Part shown: positions 17,828 through 26,202 of the stretch, piece after piece
How the letters are laid out: each line of letters starts with the position of its first letter
How positions within the stretch are numbered: the first letter of the stretch is position 1
DNA from: Oceanospirillum sp047518265
GTDB taxonomy: Bacteria; Pseudomonadota; Gammaproteobacteria; Pseudomonadales; Halomonadaceae
Length of the DNA: 64,000 nt
Reading direction: 5' to 3'
Assembly: GCA_047518265.1 (NCBI GenBank)
Contig: JAKZRG010000034.1
Location: forward strand, 1-64,000
The notes under the pieces: model-generated
Seen by the model: the letters and a program-made list of their open reading frames with translations, nothing else
The model's database searches: none
What the model was told of the DNA's origin: nothing
Translations under genes and position numbers: made by a program

Positions 17828-17920
17828 GTTGTAGGTGTTGATCTGACCCTGGTTAGTTGTTTCTCTTTTCAAGCTCCAGCCTATTTTTTGGACTCAAAAA
17901 TTGATACGGCGTGAGGGTTT

Positions 17921-18170
17921 TGTAGGTTGGGTAGAGCGGCACATCAATAACCTATTGATAGATAAAAGCTTTCCTCCGCGAAACCCAACGTCAGGCTAAC
18001 GTACCCCCGATACAAGCCTGCTTGATTCTTCCTTTATATATATAAAACCGATAGCTGGTATTGGTATATCACGATAATCTTTCAGTAAACCGTTAGATCC
18101 TATGTTGGGTTTCTCGGGGCCAATTCATCGTTATTAATCAGCACCTTACAGCCGCTCTACCCAACCTACA
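17921..18170. repeat. pair of REP-like palindromic units in inverted orientation
   Basis: A perfect 20-bp inverted repeat bounds the region: TGTAGGTTGGGTAGAGCGGC at 17921-17940 and its complement at 18151-18170. Each arm belongs to a unit of about 70 bp that ends in GAAACCCAAC (near 17979 and, inverted, near 18104), so each unit is itself a stem (GTTGGGT with ACCCAAC). This is the form of a two-unit BIME-like intergenic element. It fills most of the 17828-18195 gap, and no gene was seen in it. Confidence 0.75.
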
Positions 18171-18195
18171 CAAGCCTTACTTCGAATGTGAAATA

Positions 18196-18357
18196 TCAGG
18201 CCGTAGCAAAATCAATAACATGCACCTTAGCTAAGTCCACCCTCTGTTTAGCCTGACAAAGATCGTAATTATCTTGCATGGTCAACCAGCTTTCTGGAGT
18301 GCGGCCCAGCGTCTTAGAAAGCCTTAATGCCATTTCTGGTGTAACTGCACTTTTTAA
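18196..18357 (-). pseudogene. remnant of a HigA-type antitoxin gene
   Basis: An open stretch on the minus strand encodes the C-terminal part of a HigA/XRE-type antitoxin: TPEMALRLSKTLGRTPESWL followed by a short tail ending DFATA and a stop at 18196. The N-terminal helix-turn-helix is missing; the fragment joins directly, in frame, to the stop codon of a HigB remnant. This looks like a deletion that removed the higB-higA junction. Assignment is from recognisable family motifs. Confidence 0.7.
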
Positions 18358-18462
18358 TCAGTGGTAATCCTCGTAGTTCAGAATATAAGCATTGCCATCA
18401 ACAAACTCGAAAGTAATGCGCCAATTACCATTAACGGTAAATTGGCAGGTGTAAGGGTTCTA
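18358..18462 (-). pseudogene. remnant of a HigB-type toxin gene
   Basis: The minus strand encodes the C-terminal 33 residues of a RelE/HigB-fold toxin, with NGNWRITFEFVDGNAY and the terminal YEDYH followed by stop at 18358. An in-frame TAG lies immediately upstream of the fragment, and no N-terminal half is present. The partner remnant is directly downstream. The pair is non-functional. Confidence 0.7.
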
Positions 18463-18535
18463 TTATTTATAAATGCATAGAACCCAGGCTGTTCCTATTC
18501 TTCTCATACTCTCAATGAAGTTACTTGATATGAGG

Positions 18536-18769
18536 CTAACCCTGTTGTTTGACGAATAGCTTTTTGAAGAGTTCTTCAGATTTAGCTAATCCTTCAGGGG
18601 TGAAAACAACTGATTTACTTTTCCCTGTAGGAGATTCGATCATCCCTTTTTGATGAAGTCTATTGGTGATATCCCAATCAAGTTGCTTCCAAGCCCGACA
18701 GTGATCATGCAGGGTCAGATAAAGCATAGCCAATGCCGCTTCGTCTATTTTTTCTTCGTCAATACTCAT
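18536..18769 (-). CDS. DUF6429-like small protein
   Basis: A 77-residue hypothetical protein resembling the DUF6429 family: EKIDEAALAMLYLTLHDHCR, AWKQLDWDITNRLHQKGMI and SVVFTPEGLAKSEELFKKLF. The pattern looks like a small winged-helix fold, with no known function. I start at 18769 because AGGGGGAT lies just upstream; an in-frame ATG at 18850 would add 27 residues without that support. It sits among toxin-antitoxin remnants and palindromes, in an accessory spot. Confidence 0.75.
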   Translation of the reverse strand: MSIDEEKIDEAALAMLYLTLHDHCRAWKQLDWDITNRLHQKGMIESPTGKSKSVVFTPEGLAKSEELFKKLFVKQQG

Positions 18770-18854
18770 AAATCCCCCTAATTTATCTTCGGTTGATAGC
18801 CCATTGTTATCCGCTAAGTAAAACACTCTGTCATAGTGGGTATCATCCAAAAAT

Positions 18855-19016
18855 ATGTTTTTTCTTCTGAGTGAATTATCTCAAACTCTTACATTAGCAC
18901 TATATCTTGAAAGCCACCTTTTATCAGAAGCAGAGCTCTTAAAGGGGTTAACTCCCGGAACTGCACATGCAGACGAGCTCGCTAGCGTATATAACGCTGA
19001 GATAGGAAATAAGTAA
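18855..19016 (+). pseudogene. possible fragment of a MazE/AbrB-type antitoxin
   Basis: A 53-codon open stretch whose C-terminal half (LLSEAELLKGLTPGTAHADE) resembles the tail of AbrB/MazE-type antitoxins. The DNA-binding N-terminus is absent, and the first residues look like chance readthrough. No toxin gene is next to it. It could be a gene remnant or coincidence. Confidence 0.3.
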
Positions 19017-19169
19017 TCTATTTTTAACCTTCTCTCCCTATGCATTACTTAATCCTTTAGCTCTTTCTTCTCCCCACTGGCCCCAATCTCACTGCCAACT
19101 GGTTCTATGGCCAAAATTCATTTCTTTTTACTCTGAAACCATAAATAACCCTCAGAGTAGATTGATGTA

Positions 19170-19922
19170 ATGGAAGTGATTGAATTATCCAATCTCAGCC
19201 TTATCTGGCTGTCCCTAGCCATTATGGTGGCGTCGATGATTACGTCTATCACGGGTATGGCCGGTGGTGTGCTGATGTTTGCGGCCATGAGTGTGCATAT
19301 GCCGGTGCGGGCTTTGGTGGCGATCCACGGGACGGTACAGATTTTTAATAATGCGGCTCGGAGTTGGTTTTTACGCAGTCATATCCGTTGGGCGATGTGT
19401 GCGCCCTTTGGCATTGGTGCAGTATTGGGTGCTGCGCTAACCACCTTGTTTATTGTGAAGTATGTGGGAGAGTTTTTCCCGCTGTTGATCTTAGTGGGCC
19501 TGATTCTTTATACGCTGTTTAAACCTAAGCGTATGCCACACCTAAAAATCAAAGATAAGAACTTCTTCTGGGTCGGTATTGCGACGGGCAGTCTGGGCAT
19601 TATTGCCGGTGCTATTGATCCTTTGCTGGCGGTGTTTTTTATCCGCGATGATCTGACCAAGGAAGAGGTGGTGTGCAATAAGTCGGTGATGCAGTTGTTT
19701 GCTCATTTGACCAAGATTCCGGCCTATCTGTTTCTGGGGTTCTCTTTTATCGATAACGCTTATCTGATCGCGATTCTGAGTTTAGCCGCTGTTGTAGGGG
19801 CTAAGTTAGGAGTGGTCGTGCTGCGTTATATCAATACCCAAGTCTTTTTTGCCTTGATGAAGGTGGCGCTGTTTATTGCTGCCGGGCGTATTACTTATCA
19901 ACTTGTTCAAATGGGAGTTTAG
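19170..19922 (+). CDS. safE: TauE/SafE family exporter, probable sulfoacetate exporter
   Basis: A 250-residue membrane protein with about eight hydrophobic segments and the TauE/SafE pattern in both halves: SITGMAGGVLMFAAM near residue 27 and GSLGIIAGAIDPLLAVFF near 140. The family exports small sulfur-containing anions. The next gene starts two bases later and encodes an aldehyde dehydrogenase, then come a taurine-pyruvate aminotransferase-like gene and a TauR-like regulator. This set matches the taurine-nitrogen pathway described in Neptuniibacter, where SafE is proposed to release sulfoacetate. The specific role is inferred from context. Confidence 0.78.
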   Translation: MEVIELSNLSLIWLSLAIMVASMITSITGMAGGVLMFAAMSVHMPVRALVAIHGTVQIFNNAARSWFLRSHIRWAMCAPFGIGAVLGAALTTLFIVKYVGEFFPLLILVGLILYTLFKPKRMPHLKIKDKNFFWVGIATGSLGIIAGAIDPLLAVFFIRDDLTKEEVVCNKSVMQLFAHLTKIPAYLFLGFSFIDNAYLIAILSLAAVVGAKLGVVVLRYINTQVFFALMKVALFIAAGRITYQLVQMGV

Positions 19923-19924
19923 CC

Positions 19925-21295
19925 ATGAGCCAGACCTATTCCTTAGTGAATCCGTATAACAATGAAGCCATCGGTGAGTATGAATATACCGATTGGCAGG
20001 AGATGGAACAAAAGCTGGCCCTGCTGAAATCCGGTCAGAAAACCCAGCGTAATACGGCGGCTTTTGAGCGTGCTAACGTACTGGCTAAGTTAGCTGAGTT
20101 ACTAAAAGAAAATGCAGAAGAGCTGGCGACACTGATCACCCGTGAAACCGGTAAAACCATCGGTGACTCCCGTATTGAGATGGTACGTGCTACCACCACT
20201 ACGATGGCTAGCAGTGAAGAAGCCCGTCAGATTACCGGTGAAGCACTGGATTCTGATAACTATGCTTCTGCCGGTGGCAAAATTGGTGTGGTGTGCTGGC
20301 GTCCTCTGGGTACGGTGTTTTGTATTACCCCGTTTAATTTCCCCATTAATATCGCCATGCACAAGATCGGCCCGGCCTATGCGGCGGGTAATAGCATTCT
20401 GTTTAAACCGGGGCCACAAAATACCGCTACGGCTAAACGTCTGGTAGAGCTGTGTTATGAAGCGGGTATGCCAGAAGATGTACTGCAGTTCTGTATGCCT
20501 GAGATGAAGGAGCTGGATCGTCTGAATGCTCATCCATCAATCAATGCCATCAACTTTACCGGTGGCACGGCAGCGGCCAATGCCATTGCCGCAGCAGCAG
20601 GTTATAAAAAACTGTTATTAGAACTGGGTGGTAATGATCCTCTGATAGTCATGGATGATGGTGATTTGGATGGCGCAGTAAAAGCCGCTATCAATCAGCG
20701 TTTTGCTACGGCAGGTCAGCGCTGTACCGCCGCTAAGCGTTTGTTTGTTCATGCTGATGTATACGATCAATTCCGTGATCTGTTGGTGGCAAAAAGCTCC
20801 GAGCTGGTGGTAGGCGATCCAATGAAGGATGAAACCTTTGTGGGCCCTGTTATCCATCAAGCCGCAGCGAATCAGGTTCGTGCCTTTATCGAAGATGCCA
20901 TTGAGCAGGGCGCAACAGTGGCGCTGGGTAATAAGTACGAAGGGGCCTTTGTTTATCCGACCATTCTGGAAAATGTTAGCCCAACCTGTGACCTGATGGT
21001 GGAAGAGGCCTTTGGCCCAGTAATGCCATTGTATAAGTTTGATGATATCGACGAGATTATCCCGATCATCAATAACACCGCCTATGGCCTACAAGCCGGT
21101 ATCTTCAGTAATAATCTGGCGCTGGTGCGTCGTCTGTTTGAAGAACTGGATGTGGGTACACTGGCGACAAATGATGGCCCGGGTTTCCGTGCCGAACACT
21201 TCCCATTTGGCGGTGTAAAAGAGAGTGGTGTGGGTCGTGAAGGGGTGAAATACGCCGTGCGTGAAATGAGCTATACCAAGACGCTAGTGATCTAA
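19925..21295 (+). CDS. safD: NAD-dependent aldehyde dehydrogenase, probable sulfoacetaldehyde dehydrogenase
   Basis: A 456-residue ALDH. The general-base Glu lies in LLLELGGNDPLIVMDD and the nucleophile in FATAGQRCTAAKR. The cofactor segments FCITPFNFPINIAMHK, LFKPGPQ and FTGGTAAANAIA are intact. In the SafD role it would oxidise sulfoacetaldehyde to sulfoacetate with NAD, disposing of taurine carbon after its nitrogen is taken. It is directly coupled to the TauE/SafE exporter (two-base gap) and followed by a terminator, then the aminotransferase. Another aldehyde substrate is possible; the cluster context is the main argument. Confidence 0.78.
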   Translation: MSQTYSLVNPYNNEAIGEYEYTDWQEMEQKLALLKSGQKTQRNTAAFERANVLAKLAELLKENAEELATLITRETGKTIGDSRIEMVRATTTTMASSEEARQITGEALDSDNYASAGGKIGVVCWRPLGTVFCITPFNFPINIAMHKIGPAYAAGNSILFKPGPQNTATAKRLVELCYEAGMPEDVLQFCMPEMKELDRLNAHPSINAINFTGGTAAANAIAAAAGYKKLLLELGGNDPLIVMDDGDLDGAVKAAINQRFATAGQRCTAAKRLFVHADVYDQFRDLLVAKSSELVVGDPMKDETFVGPVIHQAAANQVRAFIEDAIEQGATVALGNKYEGAFVYPTILENVSPTCDLMVEEAFGPVMPLYKFDDIDEIIPIINNTAYGLQAGIFSNNLALVRRLFEELDVGTLATNDGPGFRAEHFPFGGVKESGVGREGVKYAVREMSYTKTLVI

Positions 21296-21330
21296 TTTAT
21301 TCCCCCCGTGTAGTGTGTTTCCTATTGATA

Positions 21331-21358
21331 GGGCAGCTTTTTGGCTGCCCTTTTTTTA
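21331..21358 (+). terminator. rho-independent terminator after safD
   Basis: GGGCAGC and GCTGCCC form a 7-bp GC-rich stem with a 6-base T-rich loop, followed by seven T. It ends the safE-safD transcript about 35 bases past the stop codon and separates it from tpa. Confidence 0.9.
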
Positions 21359-21580
21359 TTTCTCTTAGCCCATTCTAGCGCCTCTTTTACTGGCCTCAAG
21401 CCTGTCTTTAATCTGGTTCTAACGTGGTTATAGGTAGAGGAGTACTTTGAATCTATGGATTGTCCATCAGGCTTTTCTAACCTCGGTTGTGTACAGGGTT
21501 TTAGCGAATTTGTAGCACATAACAACAGAAGGTGTGGAGTACAAAAGCCTGAGTTACCAATAGATTTTAATGAGGCTGAT

Positions 21581-22972
21581 ATGACCTATAACGTTAATGA
21601 CTTTGATTCTCTGGATGTGGTTAATAATGACCGTGAACATGTCTGGCATCACCTGACCCAACATAAGCCTTTTGAAAAAAATGATCCTATGGTGATTGTT
21701 AAAGGCGAAGGCATGCGGGTATGGGATGCTAAGGGTAATGAATATCTGGATGCAGTTTCCGGTGCGGTTTGGACGGTGAATGTGGGTTATGGCCGTACTG
21801 AAATTGCGGATGCAGTACGAGACCAGCTGGTAGAGATGAACTACTTTGCTCAAACGGCGGGTAATGTGCCTGCTGCGCTGTTCTCGAAAAAGCTGATTGA
21901 AAAGATGCCAGGACTGAGTCGTGTTTACTACTCCAACTCCGGCTCTGAGGCCAATGAAAAGGCCTTTAAGATTGTCCGTCAGATTGCCCATAAGAAATAC
22001 GGCGGTAAGAAAACCAAGATCCTCTATCGTGAGCGGGATTACCACGGCACCACCATCGCAACGCTGAGTGCGACAGGACAGTTTGAGCGTCGTGATCAGT
22101 ATGGGCCTTTTGTGCCTGATTTTGTTGAAGTACCCCACTGCTGTGAATACCGTGCACAAGAGGGTGCGGATACCGAAAACTACGGTGTTTGGGCGGCGGA
22201 TCAGATCGAAAAGGTGATTCTGGCGGAAGGGCCGGAAACCGTGGGTGCACTTTGTCTGGAGCCCATTACCGCCGGTGGTGGTGTTATTGAACCGCCAGCA
22301 GGTTATTGGCCTCGTGTCCAAGAGATCTGCAAAAAGTACGATGTCTTGCTGCATATTGATGAAGTGGTCTGTGGTCTGGGGCGTACCGGTCAATGGTTTG
22401 GTTATCAGCATTACGGTGTTCAGCCAGATATCGTGACGATGGCAAAAGGTGTGGCATCCGGTTATGCCGCCATCTCCTGTACCGTGACCACAGAAGCGGT
22501 ATTTGACGCCTTTAAAGAAGACGATGATGCTCGTATGGGCTACTTCCGGGATATCTCTACCTTTGGTGGTTGTACAGCAGGGCCTGCGGCGGCGCTGGTG
22601 AATATGCAGATTATCGAAGATGAGAAGCTGCTGGAAAATGTCACCATGCAGGGTGAATACCTGCGGGGGCGTTTGAATCAGTTGATGGAAAAACACCCGC
22701 TAATTGGTGATATCAGAGGTAAAGGTCTGTTTGCCGGTTTTGAACTGGTTAAAGATCGCGAGACCAAAGAGCCCGTGGATGAAGGTGTGGTGATGGAAAT
22801 TGCCGGTCACTGCATGGCCAACGGTGTCATTATTGGCCGTACCAATCGCTCCTTTAAAGCCTATAACAATACGGTTTGCCTGGCTCCAGCCCTAGTTGCT
22901 ACTCAGGCTGATATTGACCAGATTGTAAATGCGATGGATGAAGCGTTAACAGAGGTTAGCAGCAAGCTTTGA
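21581..22972 (+). CDS. tpa: taurine-pyruvate aminotransferase (class III aminotransferase)
   Basis: A 463-residue PLP enzyme of the omega-aminotransferase class. Tpa moves the amino group of taurine to pyruvate, giving sulfoacetaldehyde and alanine. Signatures: VWHHLTQHKPF at the start, YSNSGSEANEKAFKI, YHGTTIATLSATGQ, the PLP aspartate in LLHIDEVVCGLGRTG, and the PLP lysine in IVTMAKGVASGYAAIS (about residue 285). ATG 21581 is preferred, with GAGG close upstream and the usual family start; the frame stays open to 21455. It lies between safD and a tauR-like regulator, so it should feed SafD. Confidence 0.85.
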   Translation: MTYNVNDFDSLDVVNNDREHVWHHLTQHKPFEKNDPMVIVKGEGMRVWDAKGNEYLDAVSGAVWTVNVGYGRTEIADAVRDQLVEMNYFAQTAGNVPAALFSKKLIEKMPGLSRVYYSNSGSEANEKAFKIVRQIAHKKYGGKKTKILYRERDYHGTTIATLSATGQFERRDQYGPFVPDFVEVPHCCEYRAQEGADTENYGVWAADQIEKVILAEGPETVGALCLEPITAGGGVIEPPAGYWPRVQEICKKYDVLLHIDEVVCGLGRTGQWFGYQHYGVQPDIVTMAKGVASGYAAISCTVTTEAVFDAFKEDDDARMGYFRDISTFGGCTAGPAAALVNMQIIEDEKLLENVTMQGEYLRGRLNQLMEKHPLIGDIRGKGLFAGFELVKDRETKEPVDEGVVMEIAGHCMANGVIIGRTNRSFKAYNNTVCLAPALVATQADIDQIVNAMDEALTEVSSKL

Positions 22973-23038
22973 TTCCAATTTAAGTTTGGGTTTATGCCTT
23001 AACTGAGGTGGCTATTTAGCGATTTTCCTCCATGTCGG

Positions 23039-23074
23039 ATCTCTGAACTCTGTGCGGTTCAGAGATTCCTTTTG
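23039..23074 (+). terminator. probable terminator after tpa
   Basis: ATCTCTGAAC and GTTCAGAGAT form a perfect 10-bp stem around an 8-base loop, followed by CCTTTT. It lies about 70 bases past the tpa stop and before the MocR regulator gene. Confidence 0.65.
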
Positions 23075-23182
23075 CCGCCTCAGCTTTTCTCTGACAGGGT
23101 GATATGAGACCCTCAGCATTCTTTGACACCTATACGGGTTATAGCGCTGTCCGGCTTCTTTTTGAATATAAGGCTACGGCAT

Positions 23183-24667
23183 ATGTTCCAGCTTTTTCAC
23201 TTAGCTCAGGGTAAAGAAGGCAGTCTGCAAAAGCAGTTGCGGGAGCAAATTGCTACGGCCATTCTAAATGGCAATATCCCCTTAGATAAGCCGCTTCCTT
23301 CCAGTCGAAAGTTGGCGCAACAGTTGGGTATTGCTCGTAATACCGTGGTGCTGGCTTATGAACACCTGTTGGATGATGGGTATCTGATTGCTCGGGAACG
23401 TCGGGGGTATTTTGTTAACCCGGATATTCTAGGAGGACAGGTAGAAGCGCCACTGGATATGGCTCTGGAACAGAATAAGGTTTCGAACTGGGAACAACGT
23501 TTTAAGGTTCATCCTAGTGCCGAGAGCAATATTGTAAAAGCTCAGGATTGGCAGTCCTATGAGTATCCGTTTATCTATGGCCAGTTTGATGAAAAGATCT
23601 TCCCCAGTGTTAATTGGCGGGAGTGTTGTCGTGATGCGGCCAGTGATTCAGCAGTCAGTGACTGGGCCTCTGATAGCATGGATCATGATGATCCACGGTT
23701 AATAGAGCAAATTCGTACCCGGTTACTGCCTCGCCGTGGGGTATGGGCCTCGCCAGAACAGATCTTGGTCACTGTAGGCTCACAGCAATCTCTATTTATG
23801 TTGGTGCAGTTGCTGCTGGATAAAGATTCCACTCTGGGTCTAGAAGACCCGGGTTATGTGGATGTGCGCAATATTGCCAAACTGCATCAATGTCAGCTTA
23901 AACCCTTGGCTATTGATAAGGGGGGCTTGGTAGTGGACAGCCAGCTGCAAGGTTGTGATCTGATCTATACCACACCCAGTCATCAATGCCCCACTGCGGT
24001 AACCATGCCTATCGAGCGTCGTTATGAGCTATTGCGCCGAGCCTGTGATGATGATTTTCTGATTATCGAAGACGATTACGAAAGCGAAACCAACTTTGAT
24101 ACCAAACCCAACCCTGCCTTAAAAAGTCTGGATGAGAGCGACCGAGTGATCTATATCGGTAGCCTGTCCAAGACCTTAGCACCGGGATTGCGTTTGGGTT
24201 ATGTGGTGGCTTCAGAACGATTAATAGAAGAAGCCAGAGCCCTGCGCCGGTTAATGATTCGACATCCTGCATCTAATAATCAAAGAGCCGCCGCTTTCTT
24301 TTTGGAGCGGGGTTATCACGATGCCTTGGTGATGAATATTGCCCGTAATTATCAGACCCGTTGGCGGGCCATGGATCAAGCCCTAAGTCAGCATCTGCCC
24401 GGCTGCCATGAGGTACCAACCTTTGGTGGTTCCTGTTATTGGGTGCGAGGACCAGAAGGATTGGATGCCAAGGAATTGCAAGCGAGGGCGAAGGAGGAAA
24501 GCATCTTGATTGAGCCCGGTAATATTCATTTTTATGGCACGGATCTTAACGGCGAAAGTAATCGCCGTCCTAATAACTACTTTCGATTGGGCTTTTCCTC
24601 TATCTCCACAGATCGTATTGAACCGGGTATTAAAAAGCTGGCGGAGATTATTCGGGAAATGGTTTGA
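23183..24667 (+). CDS. tauR: MocR family regulator, probable TauR
   Basis: A 494-residue GntR/aminotransferase fusion. The winged helix (LQKQLREQIATAILNGNIP, PSSRKLAQQLGIARNTVVLA) occupies residues 1-80. The PLP domain has LEDPGYVDVRN, LIIEDDYESETNF and the lysine region IGSLSKTLAPGLRLGYV. TauR-type regulators activate taurine genes in response to taurine and PLP. I start at ATG 23183, where the family begins (MFQLFHL); the frame is open to 23123. It directly follows safE-safD-tpa on the same strand. It closely resembles the regulator at 9856-11355, evidently a paralogue. Confidence 0.82.
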   Translation: MFQLFHLAQGKEGSLQKQLREQIATAILNGNIPLDKPLPSSRKLAQQLGIARNTVVLAYEHLLDDGYLIARERRGYFVNPDILGGQVEAPLDMALEQNKVSNWEQRFKVHPSAESNIVKAQDWQSYEYPFIYGQFDEKIFPSVNWRECCRDAASDSAVSDWASDSMDHDDPRLIEQIRTRLLPRRGVWASPEQILVTVGSQQSLFMLVQLLLDKDSTLGLEDPGYVDVRNIAKLHQCQLKPLAIDKGGLVVDSQLQGCDLIYTTPSHQCPTAVTMPIERRYELLRRACDDDFLIIEDDYESETNFDTKPNPALKSLDESDRVIYIGSLSKTLAPGLRLGYVVASERLIEEARALRRLMIRHPASNNQRAAAFFLERGYHDALVMNIARNYQTRWRAMDQALSQHLPGCHEVPTFGGSCYWVRGPEGLDAKELQARAKEESILIEPGNIHFYGTDLNGESNRRPNNYFRLGFSSISTDRIEPGIKKLAEIIREMV

Positions 24668-24694
24668 TAATCCCCTCCTCTTTATAAGGATGCC

Positions 24695-25147
24695 TTACTC
24701 AGCCTTAGCGATTGAATCGATATTGTCATAATCCTGATCAAAGGGAGCAAACATTTGATCCAGAGTAACTTGTTCCAGTTCAGTACGAATTTTCCCCTCT
24801 AGGTCGGTAAATAGCGCTTCGAATACGCTGTGTACCTTGCAGTGCTCTTCCCAGCCTGAAAAGGGGTTATCGATACCTTCCGCGATAAGGGGGCTATCCT
24901 GTACCGCATCATAAATCTCTTTCAGGGTAATGGTTTCGGGAGCACGACCTAAGGCCAAACCTCCCGTTGCCCCTCGATAGGATTTTAAAATCCCAGCCTT
25001 TACCAGTTGAGAAACTAAATGCCGTACCCGAGTGGGATGGGTCTGTACCCATTTAGCAATGGTATCCGTGCGTAAACGCTTAGGTGAGTTGGCTGCAACA
25101 AACGACAGAATATAAGAAGCAGTAATCAAACGTGTCGAACGGGCCAT
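24695..25147 (-). CDS. Rrf2 family transcriptional regulator
   Basis: A 150-residue Rrf2-type winged-helix protein: TRLITASYILSFVAANSPKR at the N-terminus, TDTIAKWVQTHPTRVRHLVSQL as recognition region, and the wing GILKSYRGATGGLALGR. Only one cysteine (EEHCKVH) is present where iron-sulfur members such as NsrR or IscR have three. It therefore probably lacks a cluster, as in the YwnA/CymR-like branch. It converges on tauR and lies next to the carnitine-type cluster; its targets are unknown. Confidence 0.87.
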   Translation of the reverse strand: MARSTRLITASYILSFVAANSPKRLRTDTIAKWVQTHPTRVRHLVSQLVKAGILKSYRGATGGLALGRAPETITLKEIYDAVQDSPLIAEGIDNPFSGWEEHCKVHSVFEALFTDLEGKIRTELEQVTLDQMFAPFDQDYDNIDSIAKAE

Positions 25148-25281
25148 AATTTATCAGTCCGGTAGTGGCGGGCAGTATTGTTATTAGCTACCTACTTTTC
25201 TTTTATGTAGACGTATCTCAACAGAATTTTGCTGCCTTATCCTCTAATTGTCAAAGTTATCATAACAATTAACTTAGCGAC

Positions 25282-26085
25282 TCAGTCGAATACAGCCTGC
25301 CTTCTTGCTAGAAAAGCACGGATACCTTCTTCAAAATCATGACTGGCAGCGCATAGGAGAAAGGAAGCAAGCTCACTGTCTAGGTGATCTTTCAGCACAT
25401 GGGGCGATGGGCGGCGGATTAAATTTTTAAGCTGACGATGGGGCTGTTGCGGGCCTTTTATCAATGACTGGGTTAACGTGGAGAGGGTTTGATCAAGGGC
25501 GCCGGATGGGCTGATATGACTGACTAAACCCCAATGCTGGGCATCGTTCATTTCAATTGATCGGTTAAAAAGCAAGATATCCAGCGCTCTTTTCTGGCCG
25601 ATAATGCTGGGCAACATTAAGCTCATGCCACCATCGGGCGTAGTGCCTAAGGCCATATAGGCCGGAACAAAGCGGGCGTCCTGTTCTGCGACAATAATAT
25701 CGGCCATGCAGGCCAAACTCATGCCATAACCGGCTGCGGCTCCCTGAACGGCTGCGATAATGGGGCAGGGGATTTCTGCTAAAGCGAGAATAACCTGATG
25801 GGCTAAACCGATATAGCTTGCCAGTGGTTTGCTGCGTTCTTTTGCTGGCAGTGACAGCAATTGTTGGAAAAACTGAATATCACCGCCGGCACAAAATACC
25901 TTGCCTTCACTGCGCAGGGCCAAGGCCCGTAATTGTGAGGCATTCATGCAGTGCTGCAGGATCTCCAGTAGCTCTTGGAACATGCTTTCACTGAATGAGT
26001 TTAAGGCTTTTGGACGATTCAGGGTGATATAGGCCACATCACTTTCTATATGAAAGGTAATGTCGCTATGGGACGGATTAGCCAT
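25282..26085 (-). CDS. enoyl-CoA hydratase/isomerase family protein, isomerase-like
   Basis: A 267-residue crotonase-fold protein. ITLNRPKALNSFS, the oxyanion-hole segment FCAGGDIQFF and AAVQGAAAGYGMSLACMADI are clear. Neither of the two catalytic Glu of true hydratases is present: the positions read GMSLAC and FVPAYMALG. An Asp in GTTPDGGMSLMLP matches the catalytic Asp of PaaG-type isomerases. I therefore favour an enoyl-CoA isomerase or related reaction. It is the last gene of the apparent carnitine-type cluster, 117 bases after the BCCT transporter. Confidence 0.82.
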   Translation of the reverse strand: MANPSHSDITFHIESDVAYITLNRPKALNSFSESMFQELLEILQHCMNASQLRALALRSEGKVFCAGGDIQFFQQLLSLPAKERSKPLASYIGLAHQVILALAEIPCPIIAAVQGAAAGYGMSLACMADIIVAEQDARFVPAYMALGTTPDGGMSLMLPSIIGQKRALDILLFNRSIEMNDAQHWGLVSHISPSGALDQTLSTLTQSLIKGPQQPHRQLKNLIRRPSPHVLKDHLDSELASFLLCAASHDFEEGIRAFLARRQAVFD

Positions 26086-26202
26086 AATAGTTTTCTATCG
26101 CTGATGATGGGTAATGGTTGTGAGCATACGGGTGATGCTTCGTAGCGATACCTCTGCCAAAGCAAAGGTATCGCTCAATAGACCTTGTTTTAGACGGTGC
26201 TG

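Noticed and set aside
19081..19169. TauR operator upstream of safE
   Set aside because: Several TGG-containing steps are present but no convincing direct repeat could be defined by eye.
20102..20533. 143-codon frame antisense to safD
   Set aside because: A shadow of a conserved dehydrogenase; no motifs.
21554..22696. 380-codon open frame antisense to tpa
   Set aside because: It is a mirror of the strongly supported aminotransferase gene; the His/Thr-rich translation has no domain pattern and no ribosome site.
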